Assembly: GCA_933228895.1 (NCBI GenBank)
Contig: OW121856.1
Location: forward strand, 101,903,027-101,967,026
DNA: 64,000 bases
From: Platycnemis pennipes
Lineage: Eukaryota; Arthropoda; Insecta; Odonata; Platycnemididae
Direction: 5' to 3'
The notes beneath the pieces were generated by a model. It was not told the origin of the DNA and ran no database searches. It saw only the letters and a list, made by a program, of their open reading frames with translations. Positions 46,211 to 59,415 of this stretch are shown piece by piece (the stretch's first letter is position 1; every line of letters begins with the position of its first letter). The translations under genes were made by a program, and so were the position numbers.

Positions 46211-49200
46211 AGATGACTAACGAGCACCGCAGCGGATTCCGTGAAGAGATGGGACTCCCTTCCGCACTCAAAAGCGACTCGAAGGCGTAGCTCGCCAACT
46301 TATGGTCCGCTAAACTACTGCGCTGCCGGGGAGAGAATGATGAAAAAAAAAGAAAAGGAGTCGAGGGATTGTCACACAGAAGTTGTTTTGGATGAGGTGG
46401 AGGGGGAATATCTCGTAACAATAGCCGGAGCGGCTTCCAAATTAAAACTTGTCGAATGACTAGGGAGGATATGTATCGGCGTATTCTTGAGGAAAAATTA
46501 CTCTTTCTTCCCATCATCAGCTGCATTCGGGAATGGAATTTTTACAAAAACAAAGCTCTTTTCTATTCTATAAAATCGTTGTTTTGTATTTCACTATAAG
46601 TTTGGGATTCTGACTTTAATACATCTAGTATAGTGCTTAAGCGTCTACGTGTATATATTTCGTGAACTCTGGAATAATTTCATACGACTTGATATTATGA
46701 ACTACTGTAACAAAAGCCTCATTATTACAATTCCATATATGTTTCCGCTTTATTTGACCTTTAAAGGGGCAAAACAGAAGATCATACAGAAGCTACATGG
46801 ATAAGAAATACGACAGAGAAAATACTACATATAAATCTTGATTATAAATCATAATTTTTGTTTAAACTTTAAAAATAATTGCAATATAAGTATTAAGAAT
46901 ACTTTTTTTTCATTTTAAATGGAGCGTTACAATTTAAACCATAGTGAATAAATTAACAACAGAAATATTTTAATGTCGAGATTTAGAATATAGGGCATTT
47001 AGAATGACATATCAATTAGCTACCGGAGCCCTTTTACTAAATCTTAAGTTGAAGAAGTATGATCTTTGGTTATGCGTTCGGAATTATACAATTGGAAAAG
47101 CATATTTTTTTTAGCTCACCGTGATTCCAACTTGAAGGCCACTGAAAGGCAAAAAAAAAAAAAATATTCCGGAGAACGGGAGTGTCGTCCAGAAAAATGC
47201 AGACTCGAAGAAAGTGGAGGACAACCCTTCAACGGCTCCAAGCCCTATTGGTTCCATTCTTGGTGCCGCTTCTACCACATGATTCTTTTCAAAAAGATCC
47301 CCTAACGAACCCCCTTTATGCAAACTCAATTATCCGTCAAATCCTTCACACTTGCTTGAGTCCTTCGAACCATCTAATGCACTGCGCCCAAGAATCATCG
47401 CGGCCTTACAATTCAAAACTCTTCCCCAGTCCCTCTACGCTTGTGCAAAAGGCTCCATTCCTTCCCCGTTCTTATTCCATTATTTCAACACCGAAGAACT
47501 CCGGCCTCCACCTCTATCTCTCTCCCTGCCTCCCACACTCCCATTTCTTTCCACCCCGGCATTCTCTAACCCCCATGACGTCTCTTCATTAAGTCATTCC
47601 ACGCTTCACTTAACTCTTGGAATCTTACGCTCGGTCTCCAGGAGGTTCGTTACCATTCATGGCCAATCCTCCTCTCTTCATCTCGCGATCAATGCGAGAA
47701 ACGAAACGGACAGGTTTGCCAAAGTATGAATTCTATGCATACGTGTATATAACGTGTGATAGAGAACACTTGGAAAGAAACTATAAAAATAAAAGAATTC
47801 CAGTATCTTTTGATAATGACTGTAAATATTGCAACGAAATAACACCAAAATTTTCAGGTTTGCTGCTTTGCATGGATTGAAATGGCACCGCGGAAACTGG
47901 ACATTCAATATGGCAGTATTAGCAAGGAAAATAGATTCACACCTTTAGAAAATTCTTAATTCAATATCTAGAAAAAAGAATATAGCACGGTATAACATTA
48001 ACAAGGCCTTGGTTACAAGCGGTAACCAAGTTCTTCAAACTAAATATGAAATATTTTGTTAATTTGGGTCAATTTTATGCTTGATTTCATTGTAAACACA
48101 AAACTTCGGCTGTTAACACAATGGGAGAAGGAAGCTACTAATGTAAATTGTTAACATTGTAATTTTCATGCATAAGTATTCATTTTCCCTAAAACTAATG
48201 AGCATATTTATAAATAATTTATTTCTCTTAATGGATAAATGTGCTCTTAAGAGACCACAACGATTGTAAGGACATATTAACGTGAAAAATTGCGCATTAA
48301 TAAGTGAAATGAAGTATTTAGTTTGTGAGTATAAAAATGAAGAATTACGATAAACATTTTATCTGATAAGAGGAAAATACCGTAAGATTGTTTCAATCGG
48401 TTGTGGATTTATAATTTTATAAATAGTTGGTACTTATTTCATAATTATTTTATAAATATTTGGTAGAGATGAATAAATGTGGCAACAGATCAAATAAGCC
48501 GTGAAAATTAAAGTAGCATAATGATCTGACATTTAATAATATGAATTATAAATTAATAAATTACCCTACTCAGGCAAACATTAACTGCTTCCTTTTGTAC
48601 TGATGGAAGAATTTGGGGGGGAGGTTGAATAATGTGACGTCGACATATCCGCAGGAAAAGGGGAGACACAATGGCATTAGATACAAACAGAATACAATAG
48701 ACATTTTAAGTGTACTTAAATATTAGATATTTTCAAAAGAATTTAGTAGACAAAATTACTCAATCTATATGTATTACTAAAGTTATTACGTTATCTATGA
48801 ATACAAAAATTCAAAAAACGAAAATTCAATAAAATGATCCTCCCTGTAGCTGTTTAACTTTAAGGTATATTACTCATTTATGAAAAAGCAATTTGACAAC
48901 GAGACTAGCTAAAAAGCATCAATACTGAATGAATGGGTTATTTCTAAAGAGAAATGTCACTATCTCACATAGGTAATGAGTGTATGACATGAAAATTCAT
49001 TGATATGATTTCATGAATTTTCATGCCTCACCTTTCATGCGAAATAAGAATAAATATTTTTGAGTTCCCAACGACAAATTTTGGAATGATATAGCCAAAT
49101 CACAGATAAGCGATTCATATATTGCATTATCAGTGCTTTCCAAGAATTATAGGAAGTATTTAGTTTCAAAATATTTGAATCACTCAGGTTTTATGAATTA

Positions 49201-49900
49201 AATACTTTATGAACACCAAGTTCGAATTTCTAAAATGTGATAGCATACATGTAAAACGGTGCATCATAAAAAGCGGGTACATCATTATTTGATTATTTGA
49301 TTTAAATAATAAGGAATAAGGTTTTTAAAGACAATAATTTCTTGCAAATCATGTTTAAATCAATTTTGCGAGCAGCGTTTCCATTGTTTTTTTTTAATTT
49401 CGTCATTGAGTCCTGGTATATTTTATGCATTCTCTTTCCTTAGCAATCAACAGTTTTAAAATGATCTTGAACAATAATTAAGCAATCCTCTCCTGTATTA
49501 CCGATACTAAAGTTTACATCATATTGAGATCTGATGGCGCGGCGTATCTTTCCCGAGATATTCATAAATGTGCGAAATTGGCTGCAAAGAGAGAGCACTT
49601 CCTTGATGGTGATTAAACTCATTCCAATGCATCTCGCACTTACGAGCCTAGTATAATGGCCATGGGAGTGTTCAATGAAATAACCCGGGATTCCAATAGA
49701 GGCCGAATATGCCATCATTTAGCGAATAATGCCCGTGCAGCGAAACCCTCTTTGCGCAACTCCTCATGTGCTTTTAACCAAAGATTATGTCATAACGAGG
49801 GTCCACATGCTTGACGAGGGTTAACAATTTTAAGAGGCACCATGCCCTCCTTTCTATCGGAAAATGATCGAGTAATTTACCCTAGAAGTCTTTAAACCCA
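46211..49900. other. Spacer with a C/T-leaning patch at 47.3-47.6 kb
   Basis: The 136- and 125-codon plus frames at 47182-47729 lie in pyrimidine-leaning sequence and look like artefacts. A 92-codon minus frame (49440-49718) has a more protein-like composition (EHSHGHYTRLVSARCIGMS) but resembles no family I know. A 14-base A-run lies near 47151. Confidence 0.5.
48008..48030. repeat. Small perfect hairpin
   Basis: CTTGGTTAC, loop AAGCG, GTAACCAAG. The stem resembles the GGTAACCAAGGA core of MITE family 1 arms, so it may be a leftover of two such ends. Confidence 0.5.
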
Positions 49901-50560
49901 GCGGATTTAACGGCGGACCATTATCCTTTCCCCTCCACCACTCGACCGCCCTTTCCCCATCCTGAGGAGCGGATCAAAGCACAGCACGAATCCCAGCCGA
50001 CCTTAAACATTTAATGACGCCGCGACTCATTTAAATACAGCTGTCAAAGAGTGGCTGAGAGCAAATTTACAAAATCACTGCTGGACTCACCGAACGGGAG
50101 CCGTGGGAGGGAGATGTGGGAAGTGGGAAGGGTTCGTCCGGGCTGGCGTTGCAAAGTGGGGTTAATAGAGGGCCGATAGGGATAGGGGAGGATGCGGCGA
50201 GGGTGGGGGGGGGGAGGGGGGCGGAGAAGGGGAAGGAGGGTGGCATGATGGAATGGATGAGTGATTTAATGGAGAGTGAGTGATTCGGTTCGTGTTTGAG
50301 CCGCGCCGATACAAGGGTAATTATCGCGGGTCAGGGGAATGTCGGAGCATGGGTGTGCGGGCGGAAGTGAAGGGGGGTAAGTGGTGACATACATTGGCCC
50401 ATATTGACGGTCTACGGGGGGTGGGAGGGAAAGGCAACAGAGAGGGTGCGAAAACATCCGCGTGTGAGTGCTCATATGGGAAAGAGAGTGTGCGTGCGTG
50501 TGTGTATGTGTGGTGCGGGTGAAAAGTAAGGGTGGTGGGGTGCTTGGGTGGAACTGCCAC
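49901..50560. other. Mixed C-rich then G-rich tract with a quadruplex-prone run
   Basis: From 50090 the plus strand is G-dominated. 50200-50242 has G-runs of 10, 6, 4 and 3 separated by one to six bases. GTGTG-type dinucleotides occur at 50489-50512. The 142-codon minus frame across this tract is low in complexity. Confidence 0.65.
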
Positions 50561-51930
50561 CCATATTTAGAGGAGGATATTTCCATGGAGACATGCAAAG
50601 GGACGAAAATACTATAGCCCGGCCGCGTTTTGCCTTTTCTGCCACTCATGTTTTTTCTGCTGAAAATGTAAACAGCGGCCCCGTACGTTGTCAAACCTTT
50701 AATTTATCTCACTCCAAATTGTTCGCTGCGAAATGGTTTGCTGTAATACATTTTTTTCCGGTGATTTGGCACGTCTGACGACTATTAGAACACAAACAAT
50801 CTTTCTTTTTATTTTCTCTTCTATTCATATCCTATCACAAGAAAAAAGGGCTTTAATGGAATAAAAAAATAGAAACCATTAATAGACACGATTAAAATTA
50901 GGAAATTATCTTATCATCCTAGAAAAGGCGTATCCCGATGTCGACGAGAAGAGAAAACAAGTATAAATCTTACTGAAAAATATTGAAATGAACGTAATGT
51001 TTTCCCCAACTCATTTAACTGTGAACCTTATTAAAGTTCAATGGTTGCGTACAATGGTTAATTTTATTGGTAAAAATATGGACAGAAAAGAATTTCGTCC
51101 TTTTAATTTAAAAATATGCCTAGATTTTTTTCACGTATGTATTTTCATTCGATAATTATGGAAAATAATTTAATTTTCTAACTGCAACGACTAAATTAAT
51201 AATCATAATTCTGCAGATAAGTTAAATAAAACCTCTTAACATTTTATAATGCTTATTTACACCATATTATGGGAGTTTTGTATGTGAATGTGTCCCTATT
51301 AAAATTCAGAGTCTACTCTTGAAATTCAGTTATAAATAGGGAGAAAAATATGCAACAGCAGATGTTGCAATACGTGTGTAAATTTATATCAGAGGATATT
51401 TATGTTATTGTCAACAGGCTGGTGGCAGGGTATTTTTAGGGATTTTAGGGACACAATGTAGAGTGACGAGGATACCCTGCGTTGGTAGTCTATTCTTAAA
51501 AAATGCCAAGGTGCCAACGGTTTAACGTACCATCCGACGGACATACCACTCAGTTTAAAATACTTCCCTGACAGCACTGAATATGGGCATTTTGACCAAA
51601 ATCATTTTCTATGTATTGGTTACTTTTGGAATTTCCCAGCATTTTTAAAGGGGATCACTTCCTAACTTAAGCCCATTTCAATCTGAGTTTTCTATCTTAA
51701 ATATCCCATCCAATCTTTCCCGAGCTTTTGCCTACTTTCATTATCCGCGACAGCACCTAGAGAATTCTCCCCAATCCGTGTTTAACTTATTGCATTTTCC
51801 CCTCTATCTATCTCTTCAGCATTCGCTGAAGCATCGTTCCACACACATACGTCTCATCAATGGGACCTAAACCAATTCTCTTGGGTAGGAAGGCGATGTC
51901 ATCCACCATGCAAATTTCAATCCCCTAAGA
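50561..51930. other. AT-rich spacer, nothing recognised
   Basis: No frame above 76 codons. GGTGGCAGGGTA and CCAACGGTTTAACGTACCAT (51420-51533) have a repeat-like look, without a second copy in the window to prove it. Confidence 0.5.
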
Positions 51931-52760
51931 AGTTCCTCGTGGCTGAAATGTTTGAAGGGCTACACGAAAGAAAATGAGGGATGATAATATTACCCGGACA
52001 CGAGCGGAGGTGTACCGTGAGAAAATAAAAGATTCCCTCCGAGTCACGCGGGGCACTAGGCGTGACCGCACGGTGGAAGATATTTGAAGCCGGTGGAATC
52101 CAGAAGCATAAGAGCCGATGGCGCCGGGTGAGGAGAGAAGATTGGAAAGGTTGCAGGCGAAGCAGAAGCGCGGAAAGGAGGTTTTAAAACGCGGTAACGG
52201 AAGGAAACCGTAGTGATGGATGATGGGCCACCGAATAAAAAAAGAAACAAGAATAGTTGCCGGGCGCCGTTTCTTTTTTCTTCCCTCGCGTAAGGTTTTG
52301 GACGGCACGAGCTCTTGTGAGCATGCGATGGATATAAGGCGAAGGTTCAAAACCCCGTTTTTTTCCCTCCGACGGCTTGGTGAGGATGTGTAAAGGATTG
52401 GTCGAGGGATGGAGGGAACGCGGTGTGAGAGGGTTTAAGTGGAAGGGGAAAGAGAAACATTGAGAGGGTGGCGGCGGGGGGTTGGTTGGGGGAGGGAGGG
52501 AGGGTTCGGAAGAGGGATGGGAAATATTTCCGGGAGAAAAATTTAGAGGCAGAGCGAGGGGAAATCCAAAAACGTCACAACTTGAGTGGAACCCGAAAAA
52601 CCATTAATCATTCATTCAGCAGAATGGGGGAGCGGCGTTGGGTGATGGGGGAGGGTTGCGGGGGGGTAAGAGGGAGTGGAGACAAGTGGAAGCGGCCTGG
52701 GGAGGATAGGTGAGAGGGAGTGCTGCTGGAAAACGTGGGGAGACGAGAGAGTGCGACCTC
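51931..52760. other. CG-containing, purine-rich tract
   Basis: 51960-52360 holds many CG steps. 52380-52720 is G-dominated on the plus strand. Minus-strand frames of 141 and 85 codons show no recognisable motif. Confidence 0.5.
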
Positions 52761-54299
52761 AGAAGCAATGCGGAGGCGAATGACCGTTTGTCAGCCCTCT
52801 CCTGTGGCGTTTCGACAGACAATATGTGAGAAAGTATCATTTCAGGGGATATTAGGAAGGTAAATATCACCAACCGTTTTCAGCAATTATCGGTAATCAA
52901 TGGATAATTGGAATAACCCGTACTTTTAGGCTAGTAATTTAGGATATAATTACTTATGTCAGTAAATTTAAATATGTACTTATTTCAGAATTACATTTGT
53001 ACTCCCAAAAATGCAATGCAATCCAATTTCAACTTCCAATCCAAAAATCCAAGTTTTTCTTTATCATACGAGCATTTAGCATTTAAAAATCACATCGCCA
53101 TTGAAAAGGAGATCTTTTTGTAAATTATCAAAAGCATATCAATTAAGAAGTCATCACAATAAAGTATTACGAATATATTAAAATTCAACATCATCGTTTA
53201 TTGAAAATTGCATACTTTGCACAAACAAATTACTATTTTCTTATCTGATAATTATTGAAAATTGTTTGTTGTTGATGGACAAAAAATATCAACCACTCAG
53301 AGGAGGATTTTAGTAAAAGCTGGTAACCAAAATTGAGAGTTTGCGCATTTTTCCAATTACTGCGAAGGTTGTAAATACAGACCTGTTTCGGAAGAAAATA
53401 GCAGTGGAAACATATAGCAAGTGAAGAGATTGTATGAATAGGAAAATAATACAGCTCAAACCACATGGCATTCCACACCTCTTTATTGCATTTCCCGAAA
53501 TGACTTTTTGGTAGGTAATTTGTGCATGAAGCACTGAGTACATGAATTAGTCTCTAAAATTAAGAAAATATTACTTTTTGCCATCAAGGAGATAAGTGAA
53601 AAACGCCAACTTCCTAAAATTCTTTAATGAATGTATATTGAGCTTTTTTTAAGGTGCAGTATTAAGAATAGTTTTACGATTAATGATTTTATCAGCATCA
53701 TACAAATATAAATACTTGTTGTAAATTTATTTTCGATTTCACTTGAATGATGAAAACATACCTTTAGTGTTAACCAAGCGAGGAACAAAATACCTTGTGA
53801 ATACGGTAAGGTAAACCTTCTTCAGCTACCGTTCTCTAAGTACCTGATCCTCAAGAAGTGGTCATCAGAGTATGAACAACCATTATTAAATTGTTTTATT
53901 TGGTAGCGTAGCCACAAAATTTAACAAGCAAATAAATAATGATACCAAGTTAAATTAATATACTTATATTTACTTAATTGTCATGATTGAATGATTCCTC
54001 ACTATTGAAAATAGCTGGAAAAACAAAGATATTATCTCTCAAAATCAAAGATAAAACACTCTTTCTGATGCATCGCTGGAAAACTTTTATCTGTATATGC
54101 GCCACGTAAGCTCCCTCGAATCTAGCTAGAGCTTGCGGCGAGAATATTTCATTTCAGTCACAAAAACACGATATTGAGTTCTCAGATAAAAAAGGAAGAC
54201 CAGGATGAAAATCAATTCCCAGCAATCTAGGTTTTTCAGAGAAAATATTAAATCCTCCCCTCCCTCAGTAAATCTGTCATTATAACTGCCACTACATCA
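52761..54299. other. AT-rich spacer, nothing recognised
   Basis: Frames up to 81 codons, no repeats or RNA genes noticed. Confidence 0.55.
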
Positions 54300-55520
54300 T
54301 TGCATCCCGTGATTCACGTTTTCCCTGCAGCTGGAAGGGGATGGGGGAAGGAGAACGGTAGGAAAAAACATATGAAAGTAGGATATCGACTGGCTCGGAT
54401 AGGAGGAGGTTGGAAAAAGAATGAAAAGGGAGAATACTCCAGAACGCTTCTTCCTCGGGGCAAGGGGCTTAGGGGGTGGGTGAGAGGGGGAAGGGATAGG
54501 GTGGAGGTGGGAGGAAAAAAACCCACTCTCACAGAGATTTGGTGTGAATTCTCTCTCTGTAAGTCTCAACCACACTTCCACCCTCTTTGGAGCGCTCTGC
54601 AGCTCACCCCACGAGCAATTTCATTCCTCATCCCTAGATTTTCCGTCACGACCCTCCCCCGTTTGCCTCCTTTCCCACCCTCCACTTCCAGCCAGCCTAC
54701 CCCTCGTGTCAACCCCGCCCACGGCACACCGCACCCCCTCTCCCCAGGAAAGTCATTCTTCAACCTGGAACAATCATCCCCCCGAGTTCTGCTTTTTTCC
54801 CACCCTCCTCCCTCACCACCTCTCGCACCCTCAGCTGGATATAAATCTTCAAGAGAGAGAGAGATAGTGGGAGGGATGTTCTCTTGCCAACCCTAACTCC
54901 CCTCATCCCTGTCACACTCCTTTCAGTCCCCCCACGTTCCCTTTAAAACCTCCAACACCCTTCCCTTCCCTGACACACAAACACAGGCCAAGGAAGGCAC
55001 ACACAAAAACGCACACGCAAGCATGGGGCCACAAAGACGAACCCCTACTCAAAATCCGAAATCCCCACCCACTCCATTCCTGCTCCATTTCCAACGCCCC
55101 TCCAAAACATCACCCTAGTCACACCAGACCAAAACTTTTGTGCCATACGTTTTTTCTCCCTCACACCGCACACACACACACCCTTCTAACCCTCTCCTGG
55201 ATCTTCTTCCAGTCCCACTCCCTTTCCACTCCATTCCCTCCACCCTCCCAAATGGTGCAACTCCTCTCCCTCTGTACAGAAGGCCGTATTCCCCACATGC
55301 CCCTGCAGCGCCACCTACGCCCGGGTATCATTCGGCCATCCATCCATCCGTCCGCCTCTTCACAGACTCTCACACTGCATCTCTCTCCTCATTCTCTCTC
55401 TCACTTCCTCTACCTTCCTAGCCTTCCCTCTACCCCCTAACCCCTTCCCACACGTTTTCCCCACATCCACAGAGATATCTCTCCTTGCTCCCCTCTAAAT
55501 CCACAATTTTTTCATTCTCC
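54300..55520. repeat. G/A tract switching to a long C/T tract
   Basis: The plus strand is purine-rich at 54330-54540, then pyrimidine-rich to 55500, with a GA run at 54851-54864 and a CA run at 55168-55181. This is the longest one-sided tract in the window. Frames of up to 198 codons are products of its composition. Confidence 0.75.
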
Positions 55521-55994
55521 CTATTTTGATGTCAGCACTTTCGTCATCATTTTAATCCCGCGCCTATTTTTCCATCTCCCGCGTTACTCTACGGGGAGAG
55601 ATCCCTCCCCACTTTGAAAATATTGAGGGAAATGTACTGCTCACATCCATAAATACCTCTGGCGTATAAATATACAGTGTGTACCTTTGATCGTGTGTAA
55701 TTTTTGACCTCTAATTTTAGACACTTTCTTTTAAGCCACATAAATGAAATTTGGTACCGGGCTAGAAAAAGTTGTAAGCTTTGAAGAGTCAAAGCAAAAT
55801 TTAAAAAATAACACCTTTTGATCCCAGAAATAGGGCCCAACCTCAAATCCAAATTTTGCCTTATGGGCTTTCAATGTTAAAATATTCGAAATACAAAAAA
55901 GACTTACTAGCGAAACTTACAACTATTATGTTTTTGGGAACAAAGAACACTATGGAAGAACTTTCGAGTCCGAAATTGCATCCGTGATCCCTGG
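55521..55994. other. Spacer next to the satellite
   Basis: An 87-codon minus frame (55589-55852) covers ordinary-looking sequence and matches nothing I know. No second copy was seen. Confidence 0.45.
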
Positions 55995-56398
55995 AAGGAC
56001 ACAGTCAAGGTCACAGGGGTTACAAAAAGTGAATCATCGCTACAAACTAGTCGAATCATAGGTTTAAAAAAGTGACAAGGTCGATGGTAAGGTCTTCAGA
56101 TCCCTCTTTTCATCCCTTTACCTTCAAGGGTTACTCAGGGGTCAAAGGTCAAAGGATGACAAGAGATGAAATGAGGCTAGAAATGTATCGACTCATAGGT
56201 TTAAAATGGTACCATGGTCGATGGTAAGGCCTTCAGATCCCTCTTTTCATCCCTTGACCTTTAAGGGTAACTCAGGAGTCAAAGGTCACAGGGGTGACAA
56301 AAAGAGAAACGAGTCTACAAACGTGTCGAATCACAGGTTTAAAAAGGTTCCAAGGTCAACGGTAAGGTTTTCAGATCCCTCTTATCATCCCTATATGT
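55995..56398. repeat. 137-bp satellite, about three units
   Basis: GGTTTAAAA anchors at 56061, 56198 and 56336 give periods of 137 and 138 bp. Each unit has GTCAAGGTCA or GTCAAAGGTCA, a (G/A)TGACAAAAAG-type stretch, CGAATCATAGGTTTAAAA, AAGGTCGATGGTAAGG, TTCAGATCCCTCTTTTCATC and, in two of them, a CCTT(C/T)AAGGGT-type phrase. The units are similar but not identical. Confidence 0.85.
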
Positions 56399-56518
56399 AT
56401 ATGTCGAAGAATTAAAATCATACAACGACATCAATAAACAATAACATATAACAAAATTTACATGCGGTTAAAATGACGTTAATGAAACGTCAGTTAATTA
56501 AATGTACACATGCATAGA

Positions 56519-56841
56519 CTGTGACGCACTCACGGGGGGGGGGGCAAAGGGGCCCTGGCCCCCTTCTTATCTCTCTACAAAACCCAAATTAATCTTTAAT
56601 TAACAAGGCACAGTCACATGGAAGCAGCAATTGGAAAAATAGGAAGAACTCGTTACATCATTTTACTCGAGTATTACTAGATTAAAAAAGGCCATACTTG
56701 GTGAATACCTCTTACATATAATACAATATGGCCCACTATAAAATTCAAAAATATGCTGATTAAAATCGCATTTTGGTACACTTTGCACAAGATCGGGCAG
56801 ATGGAGGCCCCACCCTATAAAAACTTTTGGGCGCGCCACTG
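56519..56841. mobile_element. DNA-transposon-like element with CAGTGGCG-type ends
   Basis: From the right, the end reads CAGTGGCGCGCCCAAAAGTT inward. The left end reads CTGTGACGCACTCACGGGGG. Both then run into GGGGCC-type sequence (GGGGCCCTGG left, GGGGCCTCC right on the complement). Ends of this kind are common in hAT and related elements. The flanking 8 bases do not match, so the class is a guess. No transposase fits in 323 bp. Confidence 0.5.
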
Positions 56842-57640
56842 AGTAGAAAAACAAATATAATCTGTGCTAAATGTTTGGAAAATCTGACTATAAAACATAG
56901 CACTAGCAAATTCTAAGTAATGCAATATAGTTTGAGAGGGTGCAATCATCAAAGAAGTGTCAACATTAGAGTGAGTGAACATCATAATTGTTCCAAATAG
57001 AAGAAAGAACAGTCAAACTTTGCCAACCACTTAATAGACAGCAAAAATCAGAGCGATTTCACGCTGGAGATCCTCCACTCAGAGGGAAACAAGAGAAGAC
57101 TCGATGCCCTAGAAATGTTGGAGATAATCCAACATTTAAAGAACAACATATCCCTGGCCAATGAGCAAGTGCTTCCCTCCCACTCCCCACTCTTTTCCAT
57201 TCCCATAAACGAACTTCTACAGTGCCAACTAAAAATTCCACAGTGATCACCCACCTGTGTGCAATTAACATATTCCTGGAAATTGTGCCAATCAGTGCTA
57301 CTCGTAAAAATTCCCCCAGTGACCTATGTGCCATTACATTTCCTGAAAATCATTATTCCAGTGCCCGCATTATCCACAGTCAGATCTATGAACTACCACT
57401 GACTATTGTGCCTTGTAAAACATAACGCGCCCCCGCTAATCTTTCTTTTCTCCTCCTTCACCCACCTTGCCTCAACCCTCCTTAACCCCTCGTTTCCTCA
57501 TTCACTCTATCCCCCGCCGGTCGAAGACCCATCAACGTAGGGAAATCCCTCGACCCAACCTAACACCGCTCCTTCCCCCTCTATCCCTCCTCATCCCACT
57601 CCCAACTCATCCCACTCCCTCCCGACAGATAGATGTCCTT
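56842..57640. other. Spacer ending in a C/T-rich stretch
   Basis: 57040-57420 has overlapping frames of 60-91 codons with no known motif. 57430-57630 is pyrimidine-rich on the plus strand. Confidence 0.45.
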
Positions 57641-57680
57641 ACTGTCGCACCCAACTTGTTATATAAAGAAGATGTATGCA

Positions 57681-57731
57681 TGATCAGTCACCTGAAGATG
57701 TAACTACGTTGTGAAACTCGGGTCGTGCCTA
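57681..57731 (+). ncRNA. Hammerhead-ribozyme-like core
   Basis: CTGAAGA (57692-57698) fits the CUGANGA core, GAAA (57713-57716) the second core strand, and TC (57723-57724) the UH cleavage dinucleotide after a one-pair stem III (C57717-G57722) closing TCGG. Stem I could start with CAC (57689-57691) and GTG (57725-57727). Stem II is GTAAC with GTTGT (57700-57704, 57708-57712), two of the five pairs being G-U, and one extra T (57699) sits between core and stem. Motifs of this shape lie near the ends of Penelope-like and some other retroelements. No polymerase is found nearby, so it would be a solo end. Cleavage activity is doubtful. Confidence 0.35.
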
Positions 57732-59415
57732 TTTAAATATAAAGTGAACGTAACAAAGTTTCATTCTTTTATTTTCCGTTAGTTTATCGGTTGTTAGTAG
57801 TTTTGGGAAGGAACTGACTTCTGAGGCCATTTGTAACATTTATGAAAGGTGCGTAATTAATTAGACGCATACATTTTGCATGTAACGGAGGGTGAGTGAA
57901 GAGAAATTCACCCTTGGCATTTATTTACTCTTAACAAAAGATACCGAAGGGTCCACCTCGGCAGGCATCAGATGGATGGAGTGGTAAACTTGATAATATA
58001 TCCACACAGCACTCAAGTTCAATTGCTCTGAAAATATTCTCTACTTGCAATGTATGAACCCGAGCCATCGAAAGGGGACGCCAGTATTCTAGCCACAAAC
58101 AAGCTCAATCTATTCAGAGTATGACTACAAATTGGCCTTTTCACTTTATAAGTGACAGACACATGCTTACACCATGGCCTTATGTAAACAATTATGGATA
58201 AATACTACCATGGATAGATGGATGGAAACTATGAATAATTTCGCATCTTGTTGATTTTAGATACCCATTGGATCCACACAAAGGCTCAAATTAGTCCTTC
58301 AAGCAAAATATATTTTGATAAACATGTGGAATTTTAAAAAACCTAACTTCTTTTTCGCCATCATTGAATCTATTTCAAATTTCATATGTTGTTCTGATTA
58401 AGGAAGTAATGTATTCTCATTTTTAGTCCAGATGTAGTTGAAAAGCTTTTGAAATTTGAAATCATTGAGATATCCATACATTTAGCGTTCCAACAGTTAC
58501 TTGGCTAACAAAAAGTCAAAAAAATTGATATTCATGCCTTGAATCCTTTCATCCTAGTTCACATTGCAAAGAGTAGGCAATTTGAAGAATTAGCTGGCCT
58601 ATGTTTACGGAAAAATGTGTTGCGGTTTGGAACAGACGGTAATAATGAAGCTACGTTAAGTCCCCTAAGTTATCATGAGAAGCAGAACGCCCAGCCATTT
58701 TATTCCTAATTGCGAAATAAGATGAGGCTGCTCGTTCAAAAGAGTAAGAATGATTGTCACGGCTGTTATTGCTTACAAATGTACCACTAAAACTACCTCC
58801 AACAAAATGCATGCATCAAACTCGATATTAGCGGCGAGCAATGTCCGATAATGAAGGAGAAAAGAGGCTGTATATGATGTGGCTGAAGTGATACATTGAG
58901 GTCGAGAATATAGTCAAGATGCTAAGCGAGTGTTGATAATGTTGATTGAGAAGTCACAATCCATTCATGAGAAAATATGGACTTGGGAGGAGAACGAATA
59001 CTTCCCAAGGACTGACTGTGAGGAAGCTGGGGTTTCTTGCTCACTCAGAATGAGGGTGAAGGGAGAAACACATGGGGAAGGGCGACCGGGGAGGGACTCG
59101 AGTGGAGACAGGCGAGCGACTCGGATGACTTTGTCTCCTCCCGATGGACCGAGTAGTGAGTGATCAGAGATGCAGACAAAGGACGGGAGGAGGGGGGAAG
59201 ATGGGAAAAGCAAAGGTGGGAGAGCGTAGGGGGAGGAGTATGAGAAAGTAAGGTTAAGCAGGGAAGATCCTTCAGTTCAGAAAAGCGATACGTTTCTAAT
59301 GATTTTAAATCAAACATGGCATTACTCCTTTATATTCGGATGGACATAAGAAAGTACAGCTAGAGGGAAATATTAATCAAGACCTGGTAAATACATCATA
59401 AAGACACATAATTCT
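57732..59415. other. Spacer with a G/A patch
   Basis: Mostly AT-rich. 59030-59260 is purine-rich on the plus strand and yields overlapping 77-90-codon frames. No gene recognised. Confidence 0.5.

Noticed and set aside
54300..54896. 198-codon open frame on the plus strand
   Set aside because: It crosses the purine-to-pyrimidine switch, has no recognisable domain, and the opposite strand is equally open.
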